From: Fimenecus sp964557975
GTDB lineage: Bacteria > Bacillota > Clostridia > Oscillospirales > Acutalibacteraceae
Reading direction: 5' to 3'
Assembly (NCBI GenBank): GCA_964557975.1
Contig: CAZLCG010000024.1
Coordinates: 1-27,040 of the forward strand
Length of the DNA: 27,040 bases
In this document: positions 16,083 through 23,001 of the stretch, one piece after another
Layout: each line of letters opens with the position of its first letter
Numbering within the stretch: the first letter of the stretch is position 1
Notes under the pieces: generated by a model
What the model saw: only the letters and a program-made list of their open reading frames with translations
Told to the model about the DNA's origin: nothing
Database searches by the model: none
Made by a program: the position numbers and the translations under genes

Positions 16083-16111
16083 ATGATAGCATACTTCATC
16101 CTAAAAAACAA
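16083..16111 (-). promoter_or_regulatory. Putative promoter of the Wzy_C-GPH operon
   Basis: On the minus strand TTGTTT (16111-16106), 17 bases, TATCAT (16088-16083). The -35 box is weak. The AT-rich stretch 16112-16210 between this and the groESL promoter shows nothing else. Confidence 0.5.
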
Positions 16112-16211
16112 TAAAAAATAATATTATTAAAATACGTTTAATTTAAGTTAGGTATAAAATTTAACCAATTATTACCAAATTATGAATTTTTAATTTTTTT
16201 ATAAAAAGGGG

Positions 16212-16239
16212 TTGATTTTTTCCGTATATTGGCTAAAAT
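16212..16239 (+). promoter_or_regulatory. Promoter of groESL
   Basis: TTGATT (16212-16217), a 16-base spacer and TAAAAT (16234-16239). The start is expected around 16246, inside the CIRCE element, the usual arrangement for HrcA-repressed operons. Confidence 0.65.
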
Positions 16240-16244
16240 ATATA

Positions 16245-16271
16245 TTAGCACTCAGGTTTGGCGAGTGCTAA
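16245..16271 (+). promoter_or_regulatory. CIRCE element (HrcA operator)
   Basis: TTAGCACTC (16245-16253), nine bases, GAGTGCTAA (16263-16271): a perfect match to the CIRCE consensus. The repressor HrcA binds here and is released under heat stress. The hrcA gene is not in this window. Confidence 0.98.
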
Positions 16272-16305
16272 AATTATCAATCATTCTTTAACAGGAGGAA
16301 TTCAT

Positions 16306-16590
16306 ATGAAAATCAAACCACTTGCAGACAGAGTTGTTCTAAAGGCTGTCGAAGCAGAAGAAACCACCAAAAGCGGTATTATTCTCGCGGCGTCCGCACA
16401 GGAAAAGCCGCAGGTCGCCGAGGTAGTTGAGGTCGGTCCCGGCGGCGTCGTTGACGGCAAAGAGGTCAAAATGTACGTCAAAAAGGGCGACAAGGTTATA
16501 ACAAGCAAGTATTCCGGCACAGAGGTTAAAATTGACGACGTTGATTATACAATAGTACGTCAGGCTGACATTCTTGCGGTTGTTGAATAA
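16306..16590 (+). CDS. groES: Co-chaperonin GroES
   Basis: A 94-aa 10-kDa chaperonin that caps the GroEL ring during folding. It begins IKPLADRVVLK, has the mobile-loop region ETTKSGIILAASAQEKPQ at about 18-35, and ends with the conserved DDVDYTIVRQADILAV. The length is normal. The start ATG 16306 has an AGGAGG site eight bases upstream; an in-frame upstream start at 16258 lies within the CIRCE and is not used. groEL follows 19 bases later. Confidence 0.98.
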   Translation: MKIKPLADRVVLKAVEAEETTKSGIILAASAQEKPQVAEVVEVGPGGVVDGKEVKMYVKKGDKVITSKYSGTEVKIDDVDYTIVRQADILAVVE

Positions 16591-16609
16591 TTTTCGGAGG
16601 TAATTTACT

Positions 16610-18244
16610 ATGGCTAAACAGATTATTTACGGTGAAGAAGCACGCAAATCTTTACAGAGCGGTATTGACAAATTAAGCAATACCGTCAAAATCACACTCG
16701 GTCCCAAGGGCAGAAACGTTGTTCTTGAAAAAAAATACGGCGCTCCTTTAATCACTAACGACGGCGTTACAATCGCCAAGGAAATCGAGCTTGAGGACGC
16801 GTTTGAAAACATGGGCGCGCAGCTCGTTAAAGAAGTCGCTACAAAAACAAACGATGTTGCGGGCGACGGCACAACCACAGCCACGCTTCTTGCACAGGCG
16901 CTTGTCCGCGAGGGTATGAAAAACGTTGCCGCAGGCGCAAATCCTATGGTAGTTAAAAAAGGTATCAAGATGGCTGTTGACAAAGCTGTTGAGGCTGTTA
17001 AGGCAAACGCAAAGCCCGTTAAATCCTCCGACGATATTGCAAGGATCGCGGCAATTTCAGCCGCTGACGAATCCGTAGGCAAGCTTATAGCGGAGGCTAT
17101 GGAAAAGGTTACTGCCGACGGCGTTATCACCATTGAAGAATCCAAGACCTCCGAAACATATTCGGACGTTGTTGAAGGTATGCAGTTTGACCGCGGGTAC
17201 ATTTCCCCTTATATGGTAACGGATACGGATAAGATGGAAGCGGTTATCGACGACGCGTACATTCTTATTACCGATAAGAAGATTTCGTCAATTCAGGAAA
17301 TCCTTCCGCTGCTCGAAAAAATCGTTCAGGCAGGTCAGAAGCTCGTTATCATCGCAGAGGATGTTGAAGGCGAGGCTCTTTCTACGATTCTTGTCAACAA
17401 GCTCCGCGGCACATTCACCTGCGTATGCGTTAAAGCCCCCGGCTTCGGCGACAGGAGAAAAGAAATGCTTCAGGATATCGCCATCCTTACAGGCGGTCAG
17501 GTAATCACCGCAGATCTCGGTCTTGAGCTTAAGGACGCCGATATTCCCCAGCTGGGACGCGCGAAGCAGATAAAGGTTACAAAAGAAAATACAACTATCG
17601 TTGACGGCGCGGGCGAAAAAGCCGACATCAAGGGCAGAGTTTCGCAAATCAGAAGCCAGATTGAAACCACCACCTCTGATTTCGACCGTGAAAAGCTTCA
17701 GGAAAGACTTGCAAAGCTTGCAGGAGGCGTTGCGGTTATCCGCGTAGGCGCGGCGACCGAAACCGAAATGAAAGAAAAGAAGCTTCGTATTGAAGACGCT
17801 CTCGCGGCTACAAAGGCGGCTGTTGAGGAAGGCTGCGTCGCAGGCGGCGGCGTTGCGCTTCTCAATGCAATCCCCGAGGTTGAAAAGCTCCTTGACACAG
17901 AGGACGCAGACCTTAAAACGGGTATTAAAATCGTTTTAAAGGCAATTGAAGAGCCTGTTCGCCAGATTGCCGAAAACGCAGGTCTTGAAGGCTCGGTTAT
18001 CGTTAACGAAATTGTAAATTCCGATAAAAAAGGCTACGGCTATGACTTCTCAACCGATAATTATGTTGATATGTTCAAAGCAGGCATTCTTGACCCCGCA
18101 AAGGTAACGCGTTCGGCGCTTGAAAACGCTTCTTCGGTAGCGGGAATGGTTCTTACGACCGAATCTCTTGTTGCTGATATTCCCGACCCGAAAGCTGACG
18201 CGGCGGCTGCTGCGGCAATGGCGCAGGGCGGCGGAATGTATTAA
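16610..18244 (+). CDS. groEL: Chaperonin GroEL
   Basis: A 544-aa 60-kDa chaperonin forming the double-ring, ATP-driven folding chamber. Family signatures are clear: TLGPKGRNVVLEKKYGAPLI at about 29-48, the ATP-binding stretch VAGDGTTTATLLAQAL near 83-98, and ALAATKAAVEEGCVAGGGVA near 400. The C-terminus ends in a short Gly/Met tail (GGGMY) rather than a long GGM repeat. The start has a CGGAGG site. It is co-transcribed with groES under CIRCE/HrcA control and closed by a strong terminator. Confidence 0.99.
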   Translation: MAKQIIYGEEARKSLQSGIDKLSNTVKITLGPKGRNVVLEKKYGAPLITNDGVTIAKEIELEDAFENMGAQLVKEVATKTNDVAGDGTTTATLLAQALVREGMKNVAAGANPMVVKKGIKMAVDKAVEAVKANAKPVKSSDDIARIAAISAADESVGKLIAEAMEKVTADGVITIEESKTSETYSDVVEGMQFDRGYISPYMVTDTDKMEAVIDDAYILITDKKISSIQEILPLLEKIVQAGQKLVIIAEDVEGEALSTILVNKLRGTFTCVCVKAPGFGDRRKEMLQDIAILTGGQVITADLGLELKDADIPQLGRAKQIKVTKENTTIVDGAGEKADIKGRVSQIRSQIETTTSDFDREKLQERLAKLAGGVAVIRVGAATETEMKEKKLRIEDALAATKAAVEEGCVAGGGVALLNAIPEVEKLLDTEDADLKTGIKIVLKAIEEPVRQIAENAGLEGSVIVNEIVNSDKKGYGYDFSTDNYVDMFKAGILDPAKVTRSALENASSVAGMVLTTESLVADIPDPKADAAAAAAMAQGGGMY

Positions 18245-18274
18245 GCATAACGCCTTACAGATAAATAATCATAG

Positions 18275-18314
18275 AAAAATAACCTTTTTCGGTAAAACGA
18301 AAGAGGTTATTTTT
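18275..18314 (+). terminator. Intrinsic terminator of groESL
   Basis: Bases 18275-18291 pair with 18298-18314 as a 17-bp stem with one G-U pair, a six-base loop and a T-run forming the 3' arm. The A/T-rich outer stem also allows function on the minus strand for the convergent gene ending at 18322. Confidence 0.9.
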
Positions 18315-18321
18315 GTTAAAT

Positions 18322-18738
18322 TTATTTTTTTACGGCAAGGTACGCCTTAGAACAGTTTGATATTCTTTTCTCCTCATAGATTAAAAAGCCGTTTTTGCTC
18401 AGGAGCTTTTCTATTAAGAGATACCCGAATCTGTCGGGACAGTCAAAAACCATTGAACTGTCAGGCGACAAAAGCTCCGATACCCTTTTAAAAAGCGCGT
18501 CCGCCCCTTCCTGTGATAAAAAACAAAGAACCCCATAGCAGCTTAAAAAGGTTATCTTGCTGTTATCGGGTCTGTCTTTTTTCAAGGCTCTGTCATCCGC
18601 AATTTCGAGTTTCTGCGCCCATTTGGGAATTTTGCCGTAAAACAGGCTTTCTCCTAAATGTATGTACCGCGCCGCCCCGAAGTATACCGCGTTTTCAAGA
18701 GAATACAAGCCGAATAATTTACCGTCCGTTATAATCAC
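18322..18738 (-). CDS. Methyltransferase-like fragment or hypothetical protein
   Basis: A 138-aa protein. The stretch ITFLSCYGVLCFLSQEGADA followed by LFKRVSELLSPDSSMVFDCPD and later LLSKNGFLIYEEKRI resembles the C-terminal half of class I SAM-dependent methyltransferases, in particular the leucine-carboxyl-methyltransferase (LCM) type. The expected N-terminal SAM-binding Gly-rich motif is absent. The GTG start at 18738 has no convincing ribosome site and the frame closes at a stop about 60 bases further upstream. It may be a decayed gene or a small protein in its own right. A promoter-like pair and a 19-bp palindrome lie upstream. Confidence 0.5.
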   Translation of the reverse strand: MIITDGKLFGLYSLENAVYFGAARYIHLGESLFYGKIPKWAQKLEIADDRALKKDRPDNSKITFLSCYGVLCFLSQEGADALFKRVSELLSPDSSMVFDCPDRFGYLLIEKLLSKNGFLIYEEKRISNCSKAYLAVKK

Positions 18739-18768
18739 CCCATATATTAAATACCGCGAAACGAAGAT

Positions 18769-18787
18769 AATTACAAGACTTGTAATT
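18769..18787. repeat. 19-bp perfect palindrome (candidate operator)
   Basis: AATTACAAG, one central base, CTTGTAATT. It would lie just downstream of the predicted start site for the 18322-18738 gene, where repressors often bind. It could equally fold as a small leader hairpin, but the loop would be too tight without opening a pair or two. Confidence 0.55.
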
Positions 18788-18801
18788 CTTTTAAAACTGT
18801 G

Positions 18802-18830
18802 TTAATACCGCATAAAAAGGCAAAAGTCAA
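18802..18830 (-). promoter_or_regulatory. Putative promoter before the 138-aa gene
   Basis: On the minus strand TTGACT (18830-18825), 17 bases, TATTAA (18807-18802). The start near 18795 is eight bases before the palindrome. The -10 box is only a 4/6 match. Confidence 0.4.
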
Positions 18831-18838
18831 CCGTTAAA

Positions 18839-19105
18839 TTACCGCTCCCGCTCCTTTTTCATATTCAGGTATTTTTCCCTTGTGGCTATTCCTCCCCTGA
18901 TATGCCTCTGCGCCTTATTTATGTCAAGCACTTCCCTCACCTCTTTATAAAGAATGGGGTCTGTTCGCTTGAGCCTTTCGGAAACATCCGTATGCACGGT
19001 GCTTTTGCTGATTCCGAAACGCTTTGCCGCCGCCCTTACGGTAGCCCTGTTTTCAACTATGTATTCGCCCAGCTCAACGGCGCGGTCTTCAACTGTATAT
19101 TTCAA
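18839..19105 (-). CDS. spoIIID: Sporulation transcription factor SpoIIID
   Basis: An 88-aa DNA-binding protein that, in Bacillus and Clostridium, adjusts mother-cell gene expression between the sigma-E and sigma-K stages. The family pattern is clear: GEYIVENRATVRAAAKRFGI, then SKSTVHTDVSERL (helix-turn-helix), EVREVLDINKAQRHIRGG and a basic C-terminus. The start TTG 19105 follows an AAGGAGGG site nine bases away; the frame continues 27 bases further to another TTG (19132), but that lies inside the hairpin ahead of the site. The gene follows upp rather than sitting in a spoIIQ/mbl neighbourhood. The hairpin and sigma-E-like promoter ahead of it suggest separate control from upp. Confidence 0.95.
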   Translation of the reverse strand: MKYTVEDRAVELGEYIVENRATVRAAAKRFGISKSTVHTDVSERLKRTDPILYKEVREVLDINKAQRHIRGGIATREKYLNMKKERER

Positions 19106-19110
19106 AACAA

Positions 19111-19156
19111 TAACCCTCCTTAAATCTATCAATAATAGATATGTTAAGGAGGGTTA
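19111..19156 (-). promoter_or_regulatory. Hairpin sequestering the spoIIID Shine-Dalgarno
   Basis: TAACCCTCCTTAA (19111-19123) and TTAAGGAGGGTTA (19144-19156) are a perfect 13-bp inverted repeat. Inside it 19124-19129 (ATCTAT) pairs with 19135-19140 (ATAGAT), leaving a three-base bulge and a five-base loop. In the minus-strand mRNA the 3' arm is the spoIIID ribosome site AAGGAGGG and the 5' arm is its exact complement. Any transcript reading through from upp would hide the site. The tail after the 3' arm (TTATTGTTTTG) is only moderately U-rich, so a weak terminator role is an alternative. Confidence 0.75.
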
Positions 19157-19164
19157 AATTATTC
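19136..19164 (-). promoter_or_regulatory. Candidate sigma-E-like promoter inside the hairpin
   Basis: On the minus strand GAATAAT (19164-19158), 14 bases, CATATCTA (19143-19136). The -35 box matches the B. subtilis sigma-E consensus KMATATT at 6 of 7 places and the spacing is right. The -10 box shares the CATA core of CATACAMT but not the rest. The start would be near 19129, beyond the 5' arm of the hairpin. Confidence 0.4.
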
Positions 19165-19180
19165 TTTATTTAATTATTCG

Positions 19181-19810
19181 TTATTTTGTGCCGAAGATCC
19201 TGTCGCCCGCGTCGCCCAAGCCGGGAACAATATAGCTATGCTCGTCAAGTCTCTCGTCAAGAGCGGCAAGGTAAACTTCAACGTCGGGATGAGCGGTCGT
19301 CAGAGCCTCAAGCCCCTCGGGCGCGCCGATAATACCCATAAATTTGATGTTCTTGGGATCGTACCGCTTAATCTGAGAAATAGCGTCAATTGCGGAGCCG
19401 CCCGTTGCAAGCATCGGGTCAAGAACTATAACGTCGCGCTGTGAAATGTCGGACGGCATCTTACAGTAATAGGGAACGGGCTTAACCGTTACGGGGTCGC
19501 GGTACATACCGATATGACCGACCTTTGCGGACGGAACAAGCGCAAGCACCCCGTCAAGCATACCCGTGCCTGCTCTCAAAATAGGAACAAAAGCAAGCTT
19601 TTTACCCGAGATGACCTTTGTTTTCGCCATGGCTACGGGAGTTTCGATTTCGACCTCCTCAAGAGGTAAATCCCTTGTTGCCTCGTAACACATAAGCGTA
19701 GCGATTTCGGAAACGAGCGCCCTGAACTCTTTAGAGCCCGTGTTCTTGTCACGAAGAAGAGTTAGTTTGTGCTGGATAAGCGGATGATTTGTAATTGTTA
19801 CTTTTCCCAT
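19181..19810 (-). CDS. upp: Uracil phosphoribosyltransferase
   Basis: A 209-aa pyrimidine-salvage enzyme converting uracil and PRPP to UMP. It has the family start VTITNHPLIQHKLTLLRDK, the PILRAGTGM block near 76-84, the PRPP-binding loop VLDPMLATGGSA at about 129-140, and the C-terminal uracil-binding region with YIVPGLGDAGDR. The length is exactly typical. ATG 19810 has a CGGAGG site; the open frame upstream to 19849 overlaps the -10 box of its own promoter and is not coding. It follows rpiB and precedes spoIIID on the same strand. Confidence 0.97.
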   Translation of the reverse strand: MGKVTITNHPLIQHKLTLLRDKNTGSKEFRALVSEIATLMCYEATRDLPLEEVEIETPVAMAKTKVISGKKLAFVPILRAGTGMLDGVLALVPSAKVGHIGMYRDPVTVKPVPYYCKMPSDISQRDVIVLDPMLATGGSAIDAISQIKRYDPKNIKFMGIIGAPEGLEALTTAHPDVEVYLAALDERLDEHSYIVPGLGDAGDRIFGTK

Positions 19811-19847
19811 AGCTTTGTTCCTCCGAATGTTTAATTTTTTCTTGAAC

Positions 19848-19876
19848 ATTATATAACATACGACAATAAATTACAA
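19848..19876 (-). promoter_or_regulatory. Sigma-A promoter of upp
   Basis: On the minus strand TTGTAA (19876-19871), 17 bases, TATAAT (19853-19848). The start near 19841 gives a leader of about 30 bases. It lies between the rpiB stop and the upp start, so upp can be expressed apart from the tsaE-tsaB-rpiB group. Confidence 0.65.
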
Positions 19877-19877
19877 G

Positions 19878-20321
19878 TTATTTTTGCGAGTTTTCTATAT
19901 CGGTAAGCTGGTCAATTCTTCTTTGGTGCCTGCCGCCCTCAAATTCCGTATTGAGAAAAATGTCGACAAGCTCCATGGCAAGCCCTGCGCCGACTACCCT
20001 GCCGCCCATACACAAAACATTCGCGTTATTGTGAAGTCTTGTATATTTAGCGCTGAAATAATCCGAACAGCAGGCGGCCCTTATGCCGTTGACCTTATTG
20101 GCAGCCATTGAAACGCCTATGCCCGTACCGCAGCAAAGTATTCCCAAATTGTTTTTGTCCTTCTTAACCTTATCGCATACGTTTTCGGCGATCGGCGCAT
20201 AGTCAACCGACTCCGACGAGTAGGTTCCGCAGTCAACATACTCTGTTCCCCTGCCGTCCAGGTATTCCTTAATCGATTCTTTAAGAGCATATCCGCCGTG
20301 GTCAGCGCCCAAATAAAGCAT
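19878..20321 (-). CDS. rpiB: Ribose-5-phosphate isomerase B
   Basis: A 147-aa LacA/RpiB-family isomerase interconverting ribose-5-phosphate and ribulose-5-phosphate in the pentose phosphate pathway. The signatures are GADHGGYALK at the N-terminus (Asp7, His8), CCGTGIGVSMAANK with the catalytic Cys at about 64, the ACCSDYFSA block, and RLHNNANVLCMGGR with active-site His and Asn. The allose- and galactose-6-phosphate isomerases share this fold, but the compact single-gene form and the place beside upp fit RpiB. It starts two bases after the tsaB stop and forms an operon with tsaE and tsaB. Confidence 0.95.
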   Translation of the reverse strand: MLYLGADHGGYALKESIKEYLDGRGTEYVDCGTYSSESVDYAPIAENVCDKVKKDKNNLGILCCGTGIGVSMAANKVNGIRAACCSDYFSAKYTRLHNNANVLCMGGRVVGAGLAMELVDIFLNTEFEGGRHQRRIDQLTDIENSQK

Positions 20322-20323
20322 TT

Positions 20324-21028
20324 TTATTCCCCTTTTTCTCTTTTCATTTTATTATTTAACTCCCGCTGAGCCTGCGGAAGCCTTAAATACACAGGTAAAA
20401 GCCTGTCGGCTTCGACCGTTTTTTCTCCGTTTGAGATTTTTTCTTCCGCCGCAAGACAGACGCTTGAAGCCCTTGCGAACCTAAACTGCTCCTCCGCAAG
20501 GAAAAGCCCGTCAATCTCATCCCAAAGCTTTTTACAGCACATCTCGGCGCCGTCGCCCGCGAGAAGCACATTTTCATTAAGCTCTTTAAGCTGCGCGGAA
20601 AGCTCGCTTATTAAAACCGCCTTATCCTCGCAAAGCCTTTTGCCGTTTTTAAACAGAGCCGTATATACCTGCGAGCATCTCGCGTCCATAACCGAGCATA
20701 CAACACCGTCAAAGCGTTTAAGCGGATAAGCGATTGCCTCGGTGGTTGAAACGGAAAAGCAGGGCTTGTTTTTTGCGTCCGCAAGTCCCTTTAAAGCCGC
20801 AACTCCTATTCTGACGCCCGTGAACGAACCCGGACCCGCGGTAACCGCAAAAACGTCAACCGAATTTATATCGGTTTTAGTTGCAAGCAAAACATTTTGA
20901 ACCATAGGCATAAGCGTCTGACTGTGGGTAAGACCGACATTTACGTAGCTTTCGCCTGTTATTTTTCCGTCCTGCGATATTGCGGCGCTTGCCGACGCGG
21001 AGGAACATTCTATTGAAAGTATTTTCAT
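20324..21028 (-). CDS. tsaB: t6A biosynthesis protein TsaB
   Basis: A 234-aa inactive paralogue of TsaD that binds TsaD and TsaE in making N6-threonylcarbamoyladenosine at position 37 of ANN-decoding tRNAs. The ASKHA fold is seen from MKILSIECSS, the hallmark TAGPGSFTGVRIG at about 63-75, and LTHSQTLMPMV near 33-43. The length is usual. It overlaps the end of tsaE by four bases. tsaD and rimI, which often follow, are absent; rpiB takes that place. Confidence 0.95.
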   Translation of the reverse strand: MKILSIECSSASASAAISQDGKITGESYVNVGLTHSQTLMPMVQNVLLATKTDINSVDVFAVTAGPGSFTGVRIGVAALKGLADAKNKPCFSVSTTEAIAYPLKRFDGVVCSVMDARCSQVYTALFKNGKRLCEDKAVLISELSAQLKELNENVLLAGDGAEMCCKKLWDEIDGLFLAEEQFRFARASSVCLAAEEKISNGEKTVEADRLLPVYLRLPQAQRELNNKMKREKGE

Positions 21029-21456
21029 ATCCCGAAATCACATCCCTCAATTTTAATTACTCTGTCGCTGTCGGATTCGCCCTTTTCTATATAAACCCTG
21101 ACGGAATTATCAGGGAGGGCATTTTCAATATTTTCGCTCCACTCAACGCACAAAACGCTTCCCATATCAATGTAATCGAAAAAACCCGTTGAATATAAGT
21201 CGTCCCAAGAGCTTACGCGGTACATATCAAAATGGCAAAGCTCGGAATTTTCGCCGTAAGCATTAACTATTGCGAACGTGGGGCTTGAAACCGAGCATTT
21301 CAGCCCCATTCCCTTTGCCACGCCCGTTGTAAAGGCGGTTTTGCCCATACCGAGCCCGCCGAAAAGAGCGACAACCGTTCCCCTTTTCAGCTTTTTACCG
21401 AGCCTTTCGCCCAAAGCAACCGTTTCTTCATAATTTTTTGTGATAAACACCGACAT
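21025..21456 (-). CDS. tsaE: t6A biosynthesis ATPase TsaE
   Basis: A 143-aa P-loop ATPase essential for the t6A modification cycle, acting with TsaB and TsaD. The Walker A motif is GGLGMGKT at 33-40. It is followed by SSPTFAIVNAYGE near 58-70, with the family's conserved S-P-T-F, then FDMYRVSSWDD and VEWSENI near the end. The length is normal. It is the first gene of the operon, reading into tsaB with a four-base overlap and divergent from the SEDS gene. Confidence 0.96.
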   Translation of the reverse strand: MSVFITKNYEETVALGERLGKKLKRGTVVALFGGLGMGKTAFTTGVAKGMGLKCSVSSPTFAIVNAYGENSELCHFDMYRVSSWDDLYSTGFFDYIDMGSVLCVEWSENIENALPDNSVRVYIEKGESDSDRVIKIEGCDFGI

Positions 21457-21472
21457 TCTATCACCGAATAAC

Positions 21473-21501
21473 AGTATATCATTAAATTAACTTTAAGTAA
21501 A
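21473..21501 (-). promoter_or_regulatory. Promoter of the tsaE-tsaB-rpiB operon
   Basis: On the minus strand TTTACT (21501-21496), 17 bases, TATACT (21478-21473). The start is near 21466, about 10 bases before the ATG, so the leader is very short. Confidence 0.5.
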
Positions 21502-21511
21502 TAGTTTTTAC

Positions 21512-21540
21512 TTGAAATCGGACAAGTTACATACTATAAT
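21512..21540 (+). promoter_or_regulatory. Sigma-A promoter of the SEDS gene
   Basis: TTGAAA (21512-21517), 17 bases, TATAAT (21535-21540). The start near 21547 leaves about 20 bases, including the GAGGTG ribosome site at 21555-21560. Confidence 0.75.
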
Positions 21541-21566
21541 GTAGTGAGGACAGCGAGGTGAAAGAT

Positions 21567-22748
21567 ATGAAAAAATTTTTAAATTCAGCTTACGCTTTTT
21601 TTAAAGAAACCGATAAGTATCTGCTTTTTCTTTGTATCTTTACCTCCGCGTTCGGTCTTACCGCAGTTATGAGCGCGACGCGTTACAAGGTTGCCGAGGG
21701 AGACCTTTTTCACCGCGACTTTATAATAATGCTTATAGCAGTTATAATCGGCATCATAGCCTCGCTCGTTATATCCGCTTTGGATTATCGGGTATTTACA
21801 AAGCTGTGGCCCGTAATAGCCATAGTGTGCCTTGCGCTTATGCTTGCTTTGTTTAAATGGGGAACGGGTCCGTCCGCAAGAAGCGACGCGAGGACATGGC
21901 TTAAATTCGGATCGGGCGGGTCTTCAATAAGCTTCCAGCCGTCCGAGCTTGTTAAAATAGGATTTATCATTACGTTCGGAGTTCACCTTGAAAAGCTTAA
22001 AAATAAAATAAACAGATTCACAAGTATTTTACAGTTAGGCGCTCACGCTATGATACCCATAGTACTTGTTGCCCTTACCGGTGATATGGGTTCTTCGCTC
22101 GTCTTTGTGATCATCGCCGCAGTTATGCTCTACACCGCAGGCGTTCATTGGGGATATTTTGTCGGAGCCGCAGCGCTTATCGCAGCCGCCGCTCCTCTTA
22201 TATGGATATATGTTCTCAAGCAGTTACAGCGCGACAGATTTTTAGCGCTCATATACCCCGATCTGTACCCCGACATAATATACCAGCAAAAGAACGGGCT
22301 TAACGCCATCGGCTCGGGCGGCTTTTCGGGTCAGGGGCTGTTTAACGGCGCTTACACTCAGGCGGGCGTCGTTCCGGAAAGCATGAACGATATGATTTTC
22401 ACCGTCATAGGCGAAGAACTCGGCTTTATCGGATGCACAGCCGCCTTGCTCCTGCTGACGCTTATAACGGTCAGAATAATAATCATAGGGAAAAAATCAC
22501 AGGAGCAGTCCACAAATCTTATCTGCTGCGGTATGGCGGCTATGCTTGCAGGGCAGGTGTTAATCAATGTCGGTATGTGCCTTATGGTGCTGCCCGTTGT
22601 CGGAATTACCCTGCCGTTTTTCAGCGCGGGCGGTTCGTCAAACCTGTGCGTTTATTTCGGAATAGGGCTTGTTTTGAGCATTTACAGGCATAATTGCGAC
22701 AGCCCTTCCGTAAATTTAAAGATATACGATTCACTGTCAAATAATTAA
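21567..22748 (+). CDS. rodA: SEDS peptidoglycan glycosyltransferase (RodA/FtsW)
   Basis: A 393-aa polytopic membrane protein with about 10 helices that polymerises lipid II into glycan strands with a partner class B PBP. Typical SEDS stretches are present: ARTWLKFG and SFQPSELVKIGFI, ALTGDMGSSLVF, the extracellular loop NAIGSGGFSGQGLFNG, then ESMNDMIFTVIGEELGFIG with the expected catalytic Asp, and GITLPFFSAGGSSN near the end. ATG 21567 fits the GAGGTG site; a GTG at 21558 overlaps that site. The gene stands alone, without mre genes or a PBP beside it, so RodA is preferred over FtsW or SpoVE only by overall resemblance. Confidence 0.92.
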   Translation: MKKFLNSAYAFFKETDKYLLFLCIFTSAFGLTAVMSATRYKVAEGDLFHRDFIIMLIAVIIGIIASLVISALDYRVFTKLWPVIAIVCLALMLALFKWGTGPSARSDARTWLKFGSGGSSISFQPSELVKIGFIITFGVHLEKLKNKINRFTSILQLGAHAMIPIVLVALTGDMGSSLVFVIIAAVMLYTAGVHWGYFVGAAALIAAAAPLIWIYVLKQLQRDRFLALIYPDLYPDIIYQQKNGLNAIGSGGFSGQGLFNGAYTQAGVVPESMNDMIFTVIGEELGFIGCTAALLLLTLITVRIIIIGKKSQEQSTNLICCGMAAMLAGQVLINVGMCLMVLPVVGITLPFFSAGGSSNLCVYFGIGLVLSIYRHNCDSPSVNLKIYDSLSNN

Positions 22749-22958
22749 ACGTGCGGCGGCAGCAAACCACTTGACGCGCCGCAAGTAAAACTCCTTCAGT
22801 CACCTCGTGACAGTTCCCTCAGAGAGAGCGGAAAAACTCGGCGCACCAAAACAATGTTTTTTCCGCATTTTGATTATGGCTGTCCCTACGGGTTGGGCAA
22901 AAATATATTGTTTGCTTAAATGTCGTTCGTTGCGGGCAACCTCCCCTATAAGAAAGCC
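22749..22958. repeat. Intergenic segment with degenerate gut-Clostridia-type repeat
   Basis: No gene is supported here. At 22791-22831 there is a stretch with a short palindrome TCAC-CTC-GTGA followed by CCCTCAGAGAGAGCGG. From memory this resembles the imperfect intergenic repeats common in gut Ruminococcaceae. A second hairpin, ACTTG with CAAGT, lies at about 22769-22786. The copy looks decayed, and without the rest of the genome copy number cannot be shown. Confidence 0.45.
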
Positions 22959-22991
22959 AAAAACGGTTCTCATTTGCCGAGAACCGTTTTT
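22959..22991. terminator. Bidirectional intrinsic terminator
   Basis: A perfect 13-bp stem of 22959-22971 (AAAAACGGTTCTC) with 22979-22991 (GAGAACCGTTTTT) and a seven-base loop. The symmetric A- and T-runs let it serve pcrA on the minus strand as well as transcripts arriving from the SEDS side. Confidence 0.9.
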
Positions 22992-23001
22992 CGTTATTTA
23001 A

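Noticed and set aside
16627..17202. Minus-strand open frame inside groEL
   Set aside because: Antisense shadow of a highly conserved gene; Ser/Thr/Ala-rich with no start signals.
18769..18787. Assigning the palindrome to the BlaI/MecI/CopY operator family
   Set aside because: TACA and TGTA half-sites are present, but they are five bases apart rather than the usual two, and no such regulator gene is nearby.
22807..23001. Small plus-strand open frame in the gap before pcrA
   Set aside because: It crosses the decayed repeat and the bidirectional terminator and has no ribosome site.
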